The notes: generated from the letters alone by a model not told the origin. Positions 35,803-45,596 are shown, numbered from the stretch's first letter. The stretch: DNA of 64,000 nucleotides from Halomonas sp. M4R1S46 (GCF_025725685.1 NZ_CP107008.1:3658001-3722000), one strand, 5' to 3'. Made by a program: numbers and translations.

Positions 35803-36615
35803 TTACAACGCCTGCCTGAGCGCCTCCAGCACGGGGGCGACGTCCGGGCGCACGCCGCGCCACAGGTGGAACGACTCGGCGGCCTGCCCCACCAGCATGC
35901 CCAGGCCGTCGATGCCGCGGGCGCCGCGCGCCTCGGCCCAGCGCAGGAAGACGCTGGGCTCGGCGCCGTACATCATGTCGTAGGCGGTCGCCCCCGGGGC
36001 GAACAGGGCGTCGGGCAGCGGCGGCAGCTCGCCGCCGAGGCTCGCGCTGGTGCCGTTGATCACCAGGTCGAAGGGGCCCTCGACGGCGTCGAACCCGCTG
36101 CCGGCCACGGGCCCCAGGTCGGCGAAGTCCTCGGCCAGGGCCCGGGCCTTGGCGGCGGTGCGGTTGGCGATCTGCAGCCGGGCCGGGCCGGCCTCGAGCA
36201 GCGGCTCGAGCACGCCACGCACGGCCCCACCGGCGCCCAGCACCAGCACCCGGGCCTTCGCCAGCGCCACGCCGTGGCGCCGCAGGTCGGCGACCAGGCC
36301 CAGGCCGTCGGTGGTATCGCCGCGGGTGCCGCCGTCGTCGGCGAGGATCAGGGTGTTCACCGCCCCGGCCCGTCGGGCCCGGGGGCTCAGCGCGTCGCAC
36401 AGCCGGTAGGCGTCCTCCTTGAAGGGCACGGTGACATTGGCCCCGCGGCCGCCGGCGGCGACGAAGTCGCGCCAGGCCCCGGCGAAGTCGTCCAGGGGCG
36501 CCTCGATGGCGGTGTACTCGATGGCCTCGCCGGTCTGCTCGGCGAAGGCGGCGTGGATCGCCGGCGACCGGGAATGGCCGACGGGATGGCCGAACACGCA
36601 GTAACGGTCAGTCAT
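35803..36615 (-). CDS. aroE: Shikimate dehydrogenase
   Basis: Encodes 270 residues from the Met at 36615 (MTDRYCVFGHPVGHSRSPAI). The substrate-site block GHSRSPAIH, the catalytic Lys in TVPFKEDAYRL and the NADP-binding VLVLGAGGAVRGVLEPLL with downstream NRTAAKA are all present. It reduces 3-dehydroshikimate in aromatic amino-acid synthesis. hemF and tsaC lie upstream on the same strand, a common gammaproteobacterial arrangement. Confidence 0.95.
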   Translation of the reverse strand: MTDRYCVFGHPVGHSRSPAIHAAFAEQTGEAIEYTAIEAPLDDFAGAWRDFVAAGGRGANVTVPFKEDAYRLCDALSPRARRAGAVNTLILADDGGTRGDTTDGLGLVADLRRHGVALAKARVLVLGAGGAVRGVLEPLLEAGPARLQIANRTAAKARALAEDFADLGPVAGSGFDAVEGPFDLVINGTSASLGGELPPLPDALFAPGATAYDMMYGAEPSVFLRWAEARGARGIDGLGMLVGQAAESFHLWRGVRPDVAPVLEALRQAL

Positions 36616-36762
36616 GGAAACTCCATATTGTCCCGGGAAGCGCTGAAGAAGCCGTCGAGCGCCAGGAAGCGCAAGGCGCCCGGAGCGCAGCATCCGCAGC
36701 CTATGAGTAATAGGTGAGGAATGCGAGCACCGCGCAACGCAGCGATTCCGGCGAGCAGACGC

Positions 36763-37686
36763 TCATTCAGTGTCTTCCCCCAACCAGTCCCGGGGCGCCA
36801 GATAGTGCTCGTAGAGTTCCGCCTCGGGGCTGTCGGGCGCGGGGTGCCAGTCGTACTCCCAGCGGACCAGCGGCGGCATCGACATCAGGATCGACTCGGT
36901 GCGCCCGCCGCTCTGCAGGCCGAACAGGGTGCCACGGTCCCAGACCAGGTTGAACTCCACGTAGCGTCCCCGCCGGTAGAGCTGGAAGTCCCGTTCGCGC
37001 TCGCCCCAGGCCGTGGCGCGCCGGCGCCGGACGATCGGCAGGTAGGCGTCGAGGAAGCTGTCGCCGACCGCCTGCTGGAAGGCGAAGCAGCGCGCGAAGC
37101 CGCCCTCGTTGAGGTCGTCGAAGAACAGCCCGCCCACGCCGCGGGTCTCGTCGCGGTGCTTGAGATAGAAGTAGTCGTCGCACCAGGCCTTGTAGCGCGG
37201 GTAGACATCGTCGCCGAAGGGCGCGCAGGCGTCCCGGGCCACCCGGTGCCAGTGGCGCACGTCCTCCCGCACCGGATAGAAGGGCGTCAGGTCGTAGCCG
37301 CCGCCGAACCACCACACCGGCTCCTCGCCGGCCTTCTCGGCGATCAGGAAGCGCACGTTGCCGTGACTGGTGGGCACATGAGGGTTCTCGGGGTGCAGCA
37401 CCCAGGACACGCCCACCGCGTGGAAGCCGCGACCGGCCAGCTCCGGGCGGGCGGCGGTAGCCGAGGGCGGCAGGGTGGCGCCGTGGACATGGGAGAAGTT
37501 GACGCCGCCCTTCTCGAACACCGCGCCGTGCTCGATCACCCGGGAGCGCCCCCCGCCGCCCGCCTCGCGGGTCCAGGCGTCCTCGCGGAAGCCGGCACGG
37601 CCGTCCTCGGCGGCCAGGGCCTCGCACAGGCGGTCCTGGAGATCGAGCAGGTAGGTCTTGACGTCGTCGAGATTGGCGTGGGCCAC
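36763..37686 (-). CDS. hemF: Oxygen-dependent coproporphyrinogen III oxidase
   Basis: Encodes 307 residues from a GTG at 37686, chosen because AAGGAGG lies 4 bases upstream and the product length then fits the family. Conserved blocks GGVNFSHVHGATLPPSA, WWFGGGYDLTPFYP, GGLFFDDLNEGGFARCFAF and EFNLVWDRGTLFGLQSGGR are intact. It converts coproporphyrinogen III to protoporphyrinogen IX in aerobic haem synthesis. Confidence 0.95.
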   Translation of the reverse strand: MAHANLDDVKTYLLDLQDRLCEALAAEDGRAGFREDAWTREAGGGGRSRVIEHGAVFEKGGVNFSHVHGATLPPSATAARPELAGRGFHAVGVSWVLHPENPHVPTSHGNVRFLIAEKAGEEPVWWFGGGYDLTPFYPVREDVRHWHRVARDACAPFGDDVYPRYKAWCDDYFYLKHRDETRGVGGLFFDDLNEGGFARCFAFQQAVGDSFLDAYLPIVRRRRATAWGERERDFQLYRRGRYVEFNLVWDRGTLFGLQSGGRTESILMSMPPLVRWEYDWHPAPDSPEAELYEHYLAPRDWLGEDTE

Positions 37687-37770
37687 GGGGCCTCCTTGAT
37701 AGCGGGCGAAACGGGATTCGAAGGGTCCTGGGTGGAAGATGAGCTGTTCCGGCGCCAAGCCTGCGCGAGG

Positions 37771-37798
37771 GCGCTATGAACCCTTCCTTGGGCGCTAC
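37771..37798. repeat. 28-base intergenic repeat, copy 2
   Basis: Starts GCGCTATGAACCCTTCC and ends TGGGCGCTAC; 25 of 28 bases match the copy at 35492-35519. It lies between hemF and tsaC in the same orientation as copy 1. Confidence 0.6.
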
Positions 37799-37877
37799 TT
37801 TTGCCTTCCCTGGTCAAAAGACCCTCGCTTCGCCTTGTCCCCGGCGCTCATCTCGCCGGACGTTTCGGAATGAGTTC

Positions 37878-38435
37878 TCAGGCGCGCAGCACCCGGCCGG
37901 TGGCCAGGTCGCGGATGGTGCTGGGGCGGTCGTGGCCGCCCAGGGGGCCATCGAGGACGGCATCGAGTTCCTCGCCGAAGATCGCATGAATCTCGGCGGC
38001 GCTCATCGCCGGGGGCTCGCCGGCGCGGTTGGCCGAGGTGGACACCAGCGGCCCGCCGAAGGCCCGGCACAGCTCGGCGACCAGCGGGTGGTCGCTGACC
38101 CGCAACGCCACCCGGTCATGGGCGCCGCGCACCAGGGGCAGGGCGCGGCCGTTGTCGGGCACCAGCCAGGTGGTGGGGCCGGGCCAGCTCGCCGCCAGGG
38201 GGGCATGCTGGCCCAGCGGCAGTCCTTCCAGCCAGGGCGCGAACTGGCCGATGTCGGCGGCCACCAGGATCACGCCCTTGGCCGGGTCGCGGGCCTTGAG
38301 GCGCAGCAGGCGGGTCAGGGCCGCCTCGTCGTCCGGGTCACAGCCGAGGCCCCAGACGGCTTCGGTGGGATAGGCAATGACGCCGCCCGCGCGCAGGGCG
38401 GCCACGGTGGTCTCGAGGGGAGTGGCCTGGGTCAT
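37878..38435 (-). CDS. tsaC: Threonylcarbamoyl-AMP synthase
   Basis: Encodes 185 residues, the short YrdC/TsaC form. The ATP/threonine-site blocks GGVIAYPTEAVWGLGCDP, LKARDPAKGVILV and LVSTSANRAGEPP are intact. It makes the threonylcarbamoyl adenylate used for t6A37 in ANN-decoding tRNAs. It lies just downstream of dprA on the same strand, as in E. coli and pseudomonads. Confidence 0.94.
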   Translation of the reverse strand: MTQATPLETTVAALRAGGVIAYPTEAVWGLGCDPDDEAALTRLLRLKARDPAKGVILVAADIGQFAPWLEGLPLGQHAPLAASWPGPTTWLVPDNGRALPLVRGAHDRVALRVSDHPLVAELCRAFGGPLVSTSANRAGEPPAMSAAEIHAIFGEELDAVLDGPLGGHDRPSTIRDLATGRVLRA

Positions 38436-38474
38436 GGCATTGGGTCCGGTGCGATGACGACGGCCGGCATTCTA

Positions 38475-39575
38475 TCACGGGCACCGCTGCGTCGGCAGGC
38501 GCACCCAGCCGCCCAGGGCCGGCCGCGCCTGGCCCTCGAGCTCCAGCTCCAGTAGCCGTCGCTGGCACTCCGTGACCCCGAGGCCGGTGAGGTCGACCAG
38601 GGCGTCCACCGGCGTGGGCGTGTCGCTGAGCCAGCCCAGCAGCGGGTCCTCCCGAGCCGGGGCGGGCGTGACCACTGCCTCGCCGGCCGGCCGGGTACCG
38701 GGCCACTGCACGAGCTCGTCGAGGATATCGTCCACCTGGCGGACCAGCGCCGCACCGTCGCGGATCAGCCGCAGGCAGCCCCGGGCCTGGGGGTTGTGGA
38801 TGGATCCCGGCAGGGCGAAGACCTCGCGGCCCTGCTCGTTGGCCAGCCGGGCGCTGACCAGCGAACCGCTCTGCTCGGCGGCCTCGACCACCAGCACGCC
38901 CAGCGACAGGCCGGTGACGATGCGATTGCGCCGCGGGAAGAACGCCGCCCGGGCCTCGGTACCGGGGGGATGCTCGGTGACCAGCAGGCCGCCGCTGGCC
39001 TGCAACCGCGCGTGGAGGTCGCGATGGCGCGCCGGGTAGACCACATCGGCCCCGCAGCCCAGTACCGCCACGCTGCAGCCATCGGCCTCCAGGGCCGCCC
39101 GCTGGGCCGCGCCGTCGATGCCCAGGGCCATGCCGCTGACCACGCACCAGCCTTGCCTGGCGAGTTCCCGGGCGAAGCCGGCGGCGTTGGTGAGGCCCTC
39201 CCGGGTCGGCCGGCGCGAGCCGACCATGGCCAGCCTCGGCGGCGCCAGGGCCTGGAGATCCCCCCAGGCCCAGAGCACCGGCGGCGGGTCGGCGATCTGG
39301 CCGAGCAGGGTCGGCCAGGCGGGGTGGTCGGGATGCAGGAGGTGGCGGTCGGCCGCGGCGTCGAGCCAGGCCAGGTCGGCCTCGAGCCCCGGGCCCAGCG
39401 GGCTGCGCCCGGGATGGTCGAGCCACAGGCGCAGGGCACGGCCGGCCGGCGCGGGCAGCACCGCCAGCCAGCCCTCCGGCCAGGCCGGCCCCCGCTCGGC
39501 GAGTTCGGCCAGCCCGGCCGCGCCGATGCCGGGCAGCCGCGACAGCAGCAGCCACTCCCTGGCCTCGAGCCCCAT
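38475..39575 (-). CDS. dprA: DNA-processing protein DprA
   Basis: Encodes 366 residues. An N-terminal SAM-like region is followed by the Rossmann domain (LAMVGSRRPTREGLTNAAGF, VSGMALGIDGAAQRAALEA, VLGCGADVVYP) and a C-terminal winged helix (TPVDALVDLTGLGVTECQRR). DprA loads RecA on incoming single strands in transformation. It precedes tsaC and follows the LysM gene. Confidence 0.94.
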   Translation of the reverse strand: MGLEAREWLLLSRLPGIGAAGLAELAERGPAWPEGWLAVLPAPAGRALRLWLDHPGRSPLGPGLEADLAWLDAAADRHLLHPDHPAWPTLLGQIADPPPVLWAWGDLQALAPPRLAMVGSRRPTREGLTNAAGFARELARQGWCVVSGMALGIDGAAQRAALEADGCSVAVLGCGADVVYPARHRDLHARLQASGGLLVTEHPPGTEARAAFFPRRNRIVTGLSLGVLVVEAAEQSGSLVSARLANEQGREVFALPGSIHNPQARGCLRLIRDGAALVRQVDDILDELVQWPGTRPAGEAVVTPAPAREDPLLGWLSDTPTPVDALVDLTGLGVTECQRRLLELELEGQARPALGGWVRLPTQRCP

Positions 39576-39587
39576 GCGAAACGGGGC

Positions 39588-40673
39588 TCAGCGCAGCGCC
39601 GTGCCCAGCGAGGCGCGCGGGTTGTGCAGCCGGTCCCCCACGGCCAGGGTGCGAGTGGCCCGCATCACCAGGCCGTAGCTCATCTTCTCGTAGGGCCGGA
39701 AGACCATCACCAGGCCGGCGTCCTCGCCGGGCATCCGCAGGGCCTCGCCGGTGCGCGGGTCGTCGACCAGCTCGCCGCGCTGCTCCACCGCCAGCACGTG
39801 CCCGGCCGCCAGGCCGTCGCGGGTGCCGCGGTCCAGCGCCACCACCTGCAGCCGGCCGATGAAGCGCACCCCGCCGGGCACCGCCAGGATGCGACCGTCG
39901 ATCGGCTGCTCCGGGGCCCGCGGCAGGAACCCGGTGGTCAGGGCCCGGTCTTCCAGCGGCAGGATGATGTCGTTGCTGCGGATCTCCTCCCGGGAACTGG
40001 TGGCCTCCATCACCGCGATCTCGTCTTCCTGGCGCAGCCGGCGGGCCTCGCCGACACTCTCCAGCTCGAGGCCGAGCAGCTCGCCGCTGGTCTGGTCGCG
40101 GTAGTGCTCGCCGACGCGATAGATGCCGAAGCGTCCGCCGCCGTCCACGCGGCCCCGGGCGTAGAACTGGTCCCCGGCCCCGCTGACCAGGCGGCCGTCG
40201 TCGCCGGCCACCACATAGGCCAGCTCGTCCAGCTGCTCCGGATCAGTGACCACCCGATGCTCGCGCAGGAAGTGACGCACCGACTCCAGCGGGAGGGGCG
40301 CGATGGCCTCGCGGTGCGGAACGGTGCGCACCTCCGGGGAGAGGCGGACCACCCCCTGGCCCCGCTCCAGGCCCAGGCAGGGCCGGCCGCCGCAGTCGTA
40401 GAGGTAGACGGTGTCGCCGGGATAGATCAGGTGCGGGTTCTCGATCTGCGGATTGACCTGCCAGACCTCCGGCCACTGCCAGGGATGCTGCAGGAAGCGC
40501 CCGGAGATGTCCCACAGGGTATCGCCCCTGACCACGGTGTAGCGGTCCGGCGCACTGTCCCTCAGGCCATCCTCCCAGGACAGGCCCTGGGCCTGCACGG
40601 GGCCCACCAGCAACCCCGCCGCCAGCGCCCCCAGCCAGCGCCGCATGACCTTGCTGCGTCTCGTCTGCCTCAT
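39588..40673 (-). CDS. LysM-domain exported protein
   Basis: Encodes 361 residues from 40673; a start at 40646 (MRRWLGALAAGLLVGPVQAQ) would also give a good signal peptide. A LysM domain follows at once (YTVVRGDTLWDISGRFLQHP through LIYPGDTVYLYD), then a long beta-rich region without known domain. It is the conserved LysM gene found divergent from def in gammaproteobacteria and is expected to bind peptidoglycan. Confidence 0.88.
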   Translation of the reverse strand: MRQTRRSKVMRRWLGALAAGLLVGPVQAQGLSWEDGLRDSAPDRYTVVRGDTLWDISGRFLQHPWQWPEVWQVNPQIENPHLIYPGDTVYLYDCGGRPCLGLERGQGVVRLSPEVRTVPHREAIAPLPLESVRHFLREHRVVTDPEQLDELAYVVAGDDGRLVSGAGDQFYARGRVDGGGRFGIYRVGEHYRDQTSGELLGLELESVGEARRLRQEDEIAVMEATSSREEIRSNDIILPLEDRALTTGFLPRAPEQPIDGRILAVPGGVRFIGRLQVVALDRGTRDGLAAGHVLAVEQRGELVDDPRTGEALRMPGEDAGLVMVFRPYEKMSYGLVMRATRTLAVGDRLHNPRASLGTALR

Positions 40674-40838
40674 CCCCGCGTCCCCCGCGTTGTGATCCCC
40701 GGTGGCGCATGGAACCCTGCCGCCGTGGTATAGTCTGATGCTATCGATACGATACGCGGCTCGTGGTTTTCCGCCGCGTCGCCGGCTTTTAGAATAGCCG
40801 CATATCCTGAATGACAGCACAACGGTGACACCAACGCC

Positions 40839-41351
40839 ATGGCCAAACTCCCCATCCTCGAATTCCCCGACGAGCGGCTGCGCACCAAGGCGGTCGCCGT
40901 CGAGACGGTCGACGACGAGGTGCGCCAACTGGTCGACGACATGCTCGAGACCATGTACGACGCCCAAGGCATCGGCCTGGCCGCCACCCAGGTGGACGTG
41001 CACCGGCGCGTGATCGTGATGGACGTCAGCGACGATCGCAGCACCCCGCTGGTGCTGATCAACCCGACGTACACGCCCATCGGCGACGAGCGCGAGCCGA
41101 TGCAGGAGGGCTGCCTGTCGATCCCCGAGTACTATGCCGAGGTGCCGCGTGCCCTGAAGGTGCAGCTCAAGGCGCTGGGCCGCGACGGCCTGCCCTATGA
41201 GCTGGAGGCCGAGGGCCTGCTGGCCCACTGCATCCAGCACGAGTGCGACCACCTGGAAGGCGTGCTGTTCGTCGACTACCTGTCGCCGCTCAAGCGCGAC
41301 CGGGTGATGAAGAAGATGCAGAAGCGCCACAAGCTGGGCCAGCCCGCCTGA
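40839..41351 (+). CDS. def: Peptide deformylase
   Basis: Encodes 170 residues. The three family motifs are GIGLAATQ (44-51), EGCLS (90-94, metal Cys) and HECDH (134-138). It removes the formyl group from nascent proteins. First gene of def-fmt-rsmB-trkA, with a hairpin between def and fmt. Confidence 0.97.
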   Translation: MAKLPILEFPDERLRTKAVAVETVDDEVRQLVDDMLETMYDAQGIGLAATQVDVHRRVIVMDVSDDRSTPLVLINPTYTPIGDEREPMQEGCLSIPEYYAEVPRALKVQLKALGRDGLPYELEAEGLLAHCIQHECDHLEGVLFVDYLSPLKRDRVMKKMQKRHKLGQPA

Positions 41352-41389
41352 ACCCAAGGGCGTCAGGGCCCTCACGGGCACGACACGAG

Positions 41390-41419
41390 AAGGCCGGCGC
41401 CGTTGAGGGCGCCGGCCTT
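41390..41419 (+). terminator. Hairpin between def and fmt
   Basis: AAGGCCGGCGCC (41390-41401), loop GTTGAG, GGCGCCGGCCTT (41408-41419), followed by CGTCGTTTG. A 12-bp perfect stem with a weak T-run; it may partly terminate after def. Confidence 0.6.
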
Positions 41420-41479
41420 CGTCGTTTGCGCCCCGCTCCGTTATCATAGGGGCATTCATCCCGGTAAGGCCCTCGACCC

Positions 41480-42463
41480 ATGTCCCGACCCCTGCGCGTC
41501 ATCTTCGCCGGCACGCCCGACTTCGCCGCCGAGAGCCTGGCGTCACTGCTGGCGAGCCCCCACCACGTCGTCGCCGTCTACACCCAGCCCGACCGTCCCG
41601 CCGGGCGGGGCCGCAAGCTCACCCCCAGCCCCGTCAAGGCGCTGGCCCTGGAGCATGACCTGCCGGTCCACCAGCCCGCCTCGCTGCGCACGCCGGAGGC
41701 CCAGGCCGAGCTGGCCGACCTGGACGCCGACCTCATGGTGGTGGTGGCCTACGGCCTGATCCTGCCCAAGGCGGTGCTCGACACGCCGCGGCTGGGCTGC
41801 CTCAATGTCCACGCCTCCCTGCTGCCGCGCTGGCGCGGCGCGGCGCCCATCCAGCGGGCCATCGAGGCCGGCGACGCCGAGAGCGGCGTGACCATCATGC
41901 AGATGGACGAGGGCCTGGATACCGGCGACATGCTGCTGGTCCGGCGGACCCCCATCACCGCCACCACCACCGGCGGCGAACTCCATGACACCCTGGCCGC
42001 CCTCGGCGGCCAGGCGCTTGGCGAGGCCCTGGAGGCCCTGGCCGGTGATGGCCTGGTCGCCGAGCCCCAGCCGGAGGCCGGTGTCACCTACGCCGCCAAG
42101 CTGACCAAGGCCGAGGCCGAGCTCGACTTCCGCCAGCCCGCCGAGGCGCTCGCCGCCCGCATCCGCGCCTTCAATCCCTGGCCGGTGGCCTGGTGCGCGC
42201 TGGGCGAGGACCGCCTGCGCCTGCTGATGGCCGAGGCCGCCCCGGACGCGGGCGACCCCGAGGCCCCCGGCACCCTGCTCGCCCCCGACCCCGATGCCCT
42301 GCGTATCGCCTGCGGCCCCGGCGGCGACCAGGTGCTGCGCGTGACCCAGGCCCAGCTGCCGGGCGGCAAGGCCCTCGATGTTCGCGAGCTGCTCAAGGCC
42401 CGCGCGGACCGCTTCCCCCCGGGCGCCCGCCTGGGGACCCCGGACCGGGAGACCCGCGCATGA
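41480..42463 (+). CDS. fmt: Methionyl-tRNA formyltransferase
   Basis: Encodes 327 residues. Formyl-transferase blocks RVIFAGTPDFAAESL, GRGRKLTPSPVKALA, LNVHASLLPRWRGAAPIQRA and MDEGLDTGDML are present, followed by the C-terminal tRNA-binding domain. It formylates initiator Met-tRNA. The stop overlaps the rsmB start (ATGA at 42460-42463). Confidence 0.97.
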   Translation: MSRPLRVIFAGTPDFAAESLASLLASPHHVVAVYTQPDRPAGRGRKLTPSPVKALALEHDLPVHQPASLRTPEAQAELADLDADLMVVVAYGLILPKAVLDTPRLGCLNVHASLLPRWRGAAPIQRAIEAGDAESGVTIMQMDEGLDTGDMLLVRRTPITATTTGGELHDTLAALGGQALGEALEALAGDGLVAEPQPEAGVTYAAKLTKAEAELDFRQPAEALAARIRAFNPWPVAWCALGEDRLRLLMAEAAPDAGDPEAPGTLLAPDPDALRIACGPGGDQVLRVTQAQLPGGKALDVRELLKARADRFPPGARLGTPDRETRA

Positions 42464-43800
42464 GCCAGCACGCCGGACGCTCCAAGTCCCTCGACAACGG
42501 CCTGGCGGTGCGCGCCGCCGCGGCCCGGGCGCTCGCCCCGGTGATCACCGGCAAGGGCTCGCTCAACAACCTCGACGAGCACAAGGTGGTGGCCCGGGAC
42601 CGCAGCCTCTTCAAGGAGCTGTGCTTCGGTACCTGCCGGGCCCTGCCGCGGCTGGAAGCCCTGGCCGCGACGTTGCTGGAGAAGCCCTTCAAGGCCCGCG
42701 ATGCCGACATCCAGGCCCTGCTGCTGGTCGGCATCTACCAGTTGCTCTACCTGCGCATCCCGGCCCATGCCGCGGTGGGCGAGACCGCCGGCGCCGCCCG
42801 CCTGCTCAACAAGGCCTGGGCCACCCGGGTGCTCAACGGCTGCCTGCGCCGCCTGCAGCGCGAATCCGCGGCGCTGCAGGCCGAGGTCGACAAGGACCCG
42901 GCCGTGGCCCTGCTCCACCCCAAGTGGTGGCTCAAGGCCTTCCGCCAGGCCTGGCCGGACGACTGGCGGGCCATCTGTGAGGCCAACAACCGCCCCGGCC
43001 CCATGACCCTGCGGGTCAACCGCCGCCACGGCGACCGCGAGATGTACCGCGACCGCCTCGATGCCCCCGGCATCAGCTGCCGGCTGTGCCCGCATGCGCC
43101 CGATGGCCTGACCCTGGACACGCCGCGGGACGTGACCACCCTGCCCGGCTTCCAGGAGGGCCTGGTCAGCGTCCAGGACGAGTCGGCCCAGCTCGCTGCG
43201 GTGCTGCTGGGGCCGGTGATCGCCCCGCGTCCCGGCGCCCGGGTGCTGGACGCCTGCTGCGCCCCCGGCGGCAAGACCGCCCACCTGCTCGAGCTGTTCG
43301 ACATCGAGCTGCAGGCCATCGACAGCGACGACGCCCGCCTGGCCCGGGTCGAGGACACCCTGTCGCGGCTCGGCCTGAGTGCCTCCCTGGCCCACGGCGA
43401 CGCTACCCAGCGCGACTGGTGGGACGGCACTCCCTACGACGCCATCCTGCTCGACGCCCCCTGCTCCGGCAGCGGCGTGATCCGCCGCCACCCGGACATC
43501 AAGCGCCTGCGCCGCCCCTCGGACATCCCGCGGCTGGCCGAGCTCCAGGCCCGCCTGCTCGACAACCTCTGGCCGCTGCTGTCGCCGGGCGGCTCCCTGC
43601 TCTATGCCACCTGCTCGGTGCTGCCCGAGGAGAACGCCGACCAGGTCCAGGCCTTCCTCGAGCGCACCCCCGACGCCGAGGTGACCACGCCCACGGGGCT
43701 CGCCTGGGGTCGGCCCGCCGGCGCCGGGCGCCAGCTGCTGCCGAGCCTCGACAGCCATGACGGCTTCTTCTATGCCAGACTGAGGAAGCGGGCCGCCTGA
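42460..43800 (+). CDS. rsmB: 16S rRNA (cytosine-967-C5)-methyltransferase
   Basis: Encodes 446 residues from the ATG at 42460. An N-terminal NusB-like domain (about 10-140) is followed by the SAM domain with VLDACCAPGGKTAHLLEL, the catalytic Cys in LLDAPCSGSGVIRRHPDIK and the second Cys in LLYATCSVLPEEN. It is translationally coupled to fmt. Confidence 0.96.
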   Translation: MSQHAGRSKSLDNGLAVRAAAARALAPVITGKGSLNNLDEHKVVARDRSLFKELCFGTCRALPRLEALAATLLEKPFKARDADIQALLLVGIYQLLYLRIPAHAAVGETAGAARLLNKAWATRVLNGCLRRLQRESAALQAEVDKDPAVALLHPKWWLKAFRQAWPDDWRAICEANNRPGPMTLRVNRRHGDREMYRDRLDAPGISCRLCPHAPDGLTLDTPRDVTTLPGFQEGLVSVQDESAQLAAVLLGPVIAPRPGARVLDACCAPGGKTAHLLELFDIELQAIDSDDARLARVEDTLSRLGLSASLAHGDATQRDWWDGTPYDAILLDAPCSGSGVIRRHPDIKRLRRPSDIPRLAELQARLLDNLWPLLSPGGSLLYATCSVLPEENADQVQAFLERTPDAEVTTPTGLAWGRPAGAGRQLLPSLDSHDGFFYARLRKRAA

Positions 43801-43834
43801 GCGGCCCCATCCTTCGCTGCCAAAGGACGACACC

Positions 43835-44038
43835 ATGAACCATATCTACAAGCACATCGAGCTGACCGGCACCTCCGAGACGGGCATCGAGGACGCGGTG
43901 CAGAGCGCCCTCAGCAAGGCCTCGGAGAGCCTGCACAGCATGCGCTGGTTCGAGGTCACCGACACCCGCGGCCATATCGAGCATGGCCGGGTGGTGCACT
44001 GGCAGGTGACGCTCAAGGTGGGCTTCACCCTCGACTGA
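43835..44038 (+). CDS. Dodecin family flavin-binding protein
   Basis: Encodes 67 residues. The pattern HIYKHIELTGTSETGIEDAV, then LHSMRWFEVTDTRGHIE and WQVTLKVGF, matches dodecin, a dodecameric flavin-storage protein; the Trp is the conserved flavin-stacking residue. It sits between rsmB and trkA. Confidence 0.9.
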   Translation: MNHIYKHIELTGTSETGIEDAVQSALSKASESLHSMRWFEVTDTRGHIEHGRVVHWQVTLKVGFTLD

Positions 44039-44153
44039 GGCCGGCCCCGCGGCCGACCTGTTCTTCCATCCGCGGCTGGTTTAAGCTGGCCATCACTCAT
44101 GTTGCGGTGCACAAAACGGCACCGCCACGGCTTCCTGCGGACAGCGACACCCA

Positions 44154-45527
44154 ATGAAGATCATCATCCTCGGCGCCGGCCAGGTCGGTGGGACCCTGGC
44201 CGAACACCTGGCCCGCGAAGAGAACGACATCACGGTGGTGGACACCGACGGCGATCGGCTGCGCGAGCTGCACACCCGGCTCGACATCCGCACCGTGACC
44301 GGCGCCGGTTCCTACCCCATGGTGCTGCGCCAGGCCGGCTGCGAGGACGCCGACATGCTGATCGCGGTGACCAACTCCGACGAGGTCAACATGATCGCCT
44401 GTCAGGTGGCCCATACGCTGTTCCGCACCCCGACCAAGATCGCCCGGGTCCGTGCCACCGCCTACCTGACCCGCAAGGGGCTGTTCGCCCACGAGGCGGT
44501 GCCCATCGACGTGCTGATCAGTCCCGAGCAGGTGGTCACCGATCATATCCGCCGGCTGATCGAGCACCCCGGCGCCCTGCAGGTGCTGGAGTTCGCCGGC
44601 GGCCTGGTGCAGCTGGTGGCGGTGAAGGCCTTCTACGGCGGCCCGCTGGTGGGTCAGGAACTGGGCTTCCTGCGCCGGCACATGCCCAGCGTCGATACCC
44701 GGGTGGCCGCCATCTACCGCCGCAACCGGCCGATCATCCCCCGCGGCGACACCGTCATCGAGGCCGATGACGAGGTGTTCTTCATTGCCGCCCGGCGTGA
44801 CATCCGCGCGGTGATGAGCGAGCTCCGGCGCCTGGAGCGGGACTTCCGGCGGATCATCATCGTCGGCGGCGGCAACATCGGCGAGCGCCTCGCCGAGCAC
44901 CTCGAACACAGCCACCAGGTGAAGATCGTCGAGCACAGCCTCGACCGCTGCACCCAGCTCTCCGAGCGCCTCGACCGCACCGTGGTGCTCCACGGCAGCG
45001 CCACCAGCAAGCGCCTGCTGGAGGAGGAGAACATCGAGGACTGCGACATCTTCTGCGCGCTGACCAACGACGACGAGGTCAACATCATGTCGTCGATGCT
45101 GGCCAAGCGCATGGGCGCCAAGAAGGTACTGACGCTGATCAACAACGCCGCCTACGTGGACCTGGTCCAGGGCGGCGAGATCGACATCGCCATCTCGCCC
45201 CAGCAGGCCACCATCGGCAGCCTGCTGACCCACGTGCGCCGCGGCGACATCGTCAACGTCCACTCGCTGCGCCGCGGCGCCGCCGAGGCCATCGAGGCCA
45301 TCGCCCACGGCGACACCCAGTCCTCCAAGGTGGTGGGCCGGGCCATCGGCGATATCGACCTGCCCAACGGCACCACCATCGGTGCCATCGTGCGCGGCAA
45401 GGAGGTGCTGATCGCCCATGACGACGTGGTGGTCGAGTCGGGTGACCACGTGATCCTGTTCGTCATCGACAAGCGCCGCATCCGCGACGTGGAACGGCTG
45501 TTCCAGGTCGGCCTGACCTTCTTCTGA
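44154..45527 (+). CDS. trkA: Trk system K+ uptake regulatory protein TrkA
   Basis: Encodes 457 residues with two RCK units. The first begins MKIIILGAGQVGGTLAEHLA and the second RIIIVGGGNIGERLAEHLE near residue 235, each followed by a TrkA-C ligand domain. TrkA binds NAD(H) or nucleotides and gates TrkH. Followed 69 bases later by trkH; K+ entry is the first response to salt stress in halophiles. Confidence 0.95.
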   Translation: MKIIILGAGQVGGTLAEHLAREENDITVVDTDGDRLRELHTRLDIRTVTGAGSYPMVLRQAGCEDADMLIAVTNSDEVNMIACQVAHTLFRTPTKIARVRATAYLTRKGLFAHEAVPIDVLISPEQVVTDHIRRLIEHPGALQVLEFAGGLVQLVAVKAFYGGPLVGQELGFLRRHMPSVDTRVAAIYRRNRPIIPRGDTVIEADDEVFFIAARRDIRAVMSELRRLERDFRRIIIVGGGNIGERLAEHLEHSHQVKIVEHSLDRCTQLSERLDRTVVLHGSATSKRLLEEENIEDCDIFCALTNDDEVNIMSSMLAKRMGAKKVLTLINNAAYVDLVQGGEIDIAISPQQATIGSLLTHVRRGDIVNVHSLRRGAAEAIEAIAHGDTQSSKVVGRAIGDIDLPNGTTIGAIVRGKEVLIAHDDVVVESGDHVILFVIDKRRIRDVERLFQVGLTFF

Positions 45528-45596
45528 TGGAGCCTCGCACCGAGTGACCGCCATGCCGCCAGGGACGACGCCCCACCCGACGAGGAGAGCCACCGC

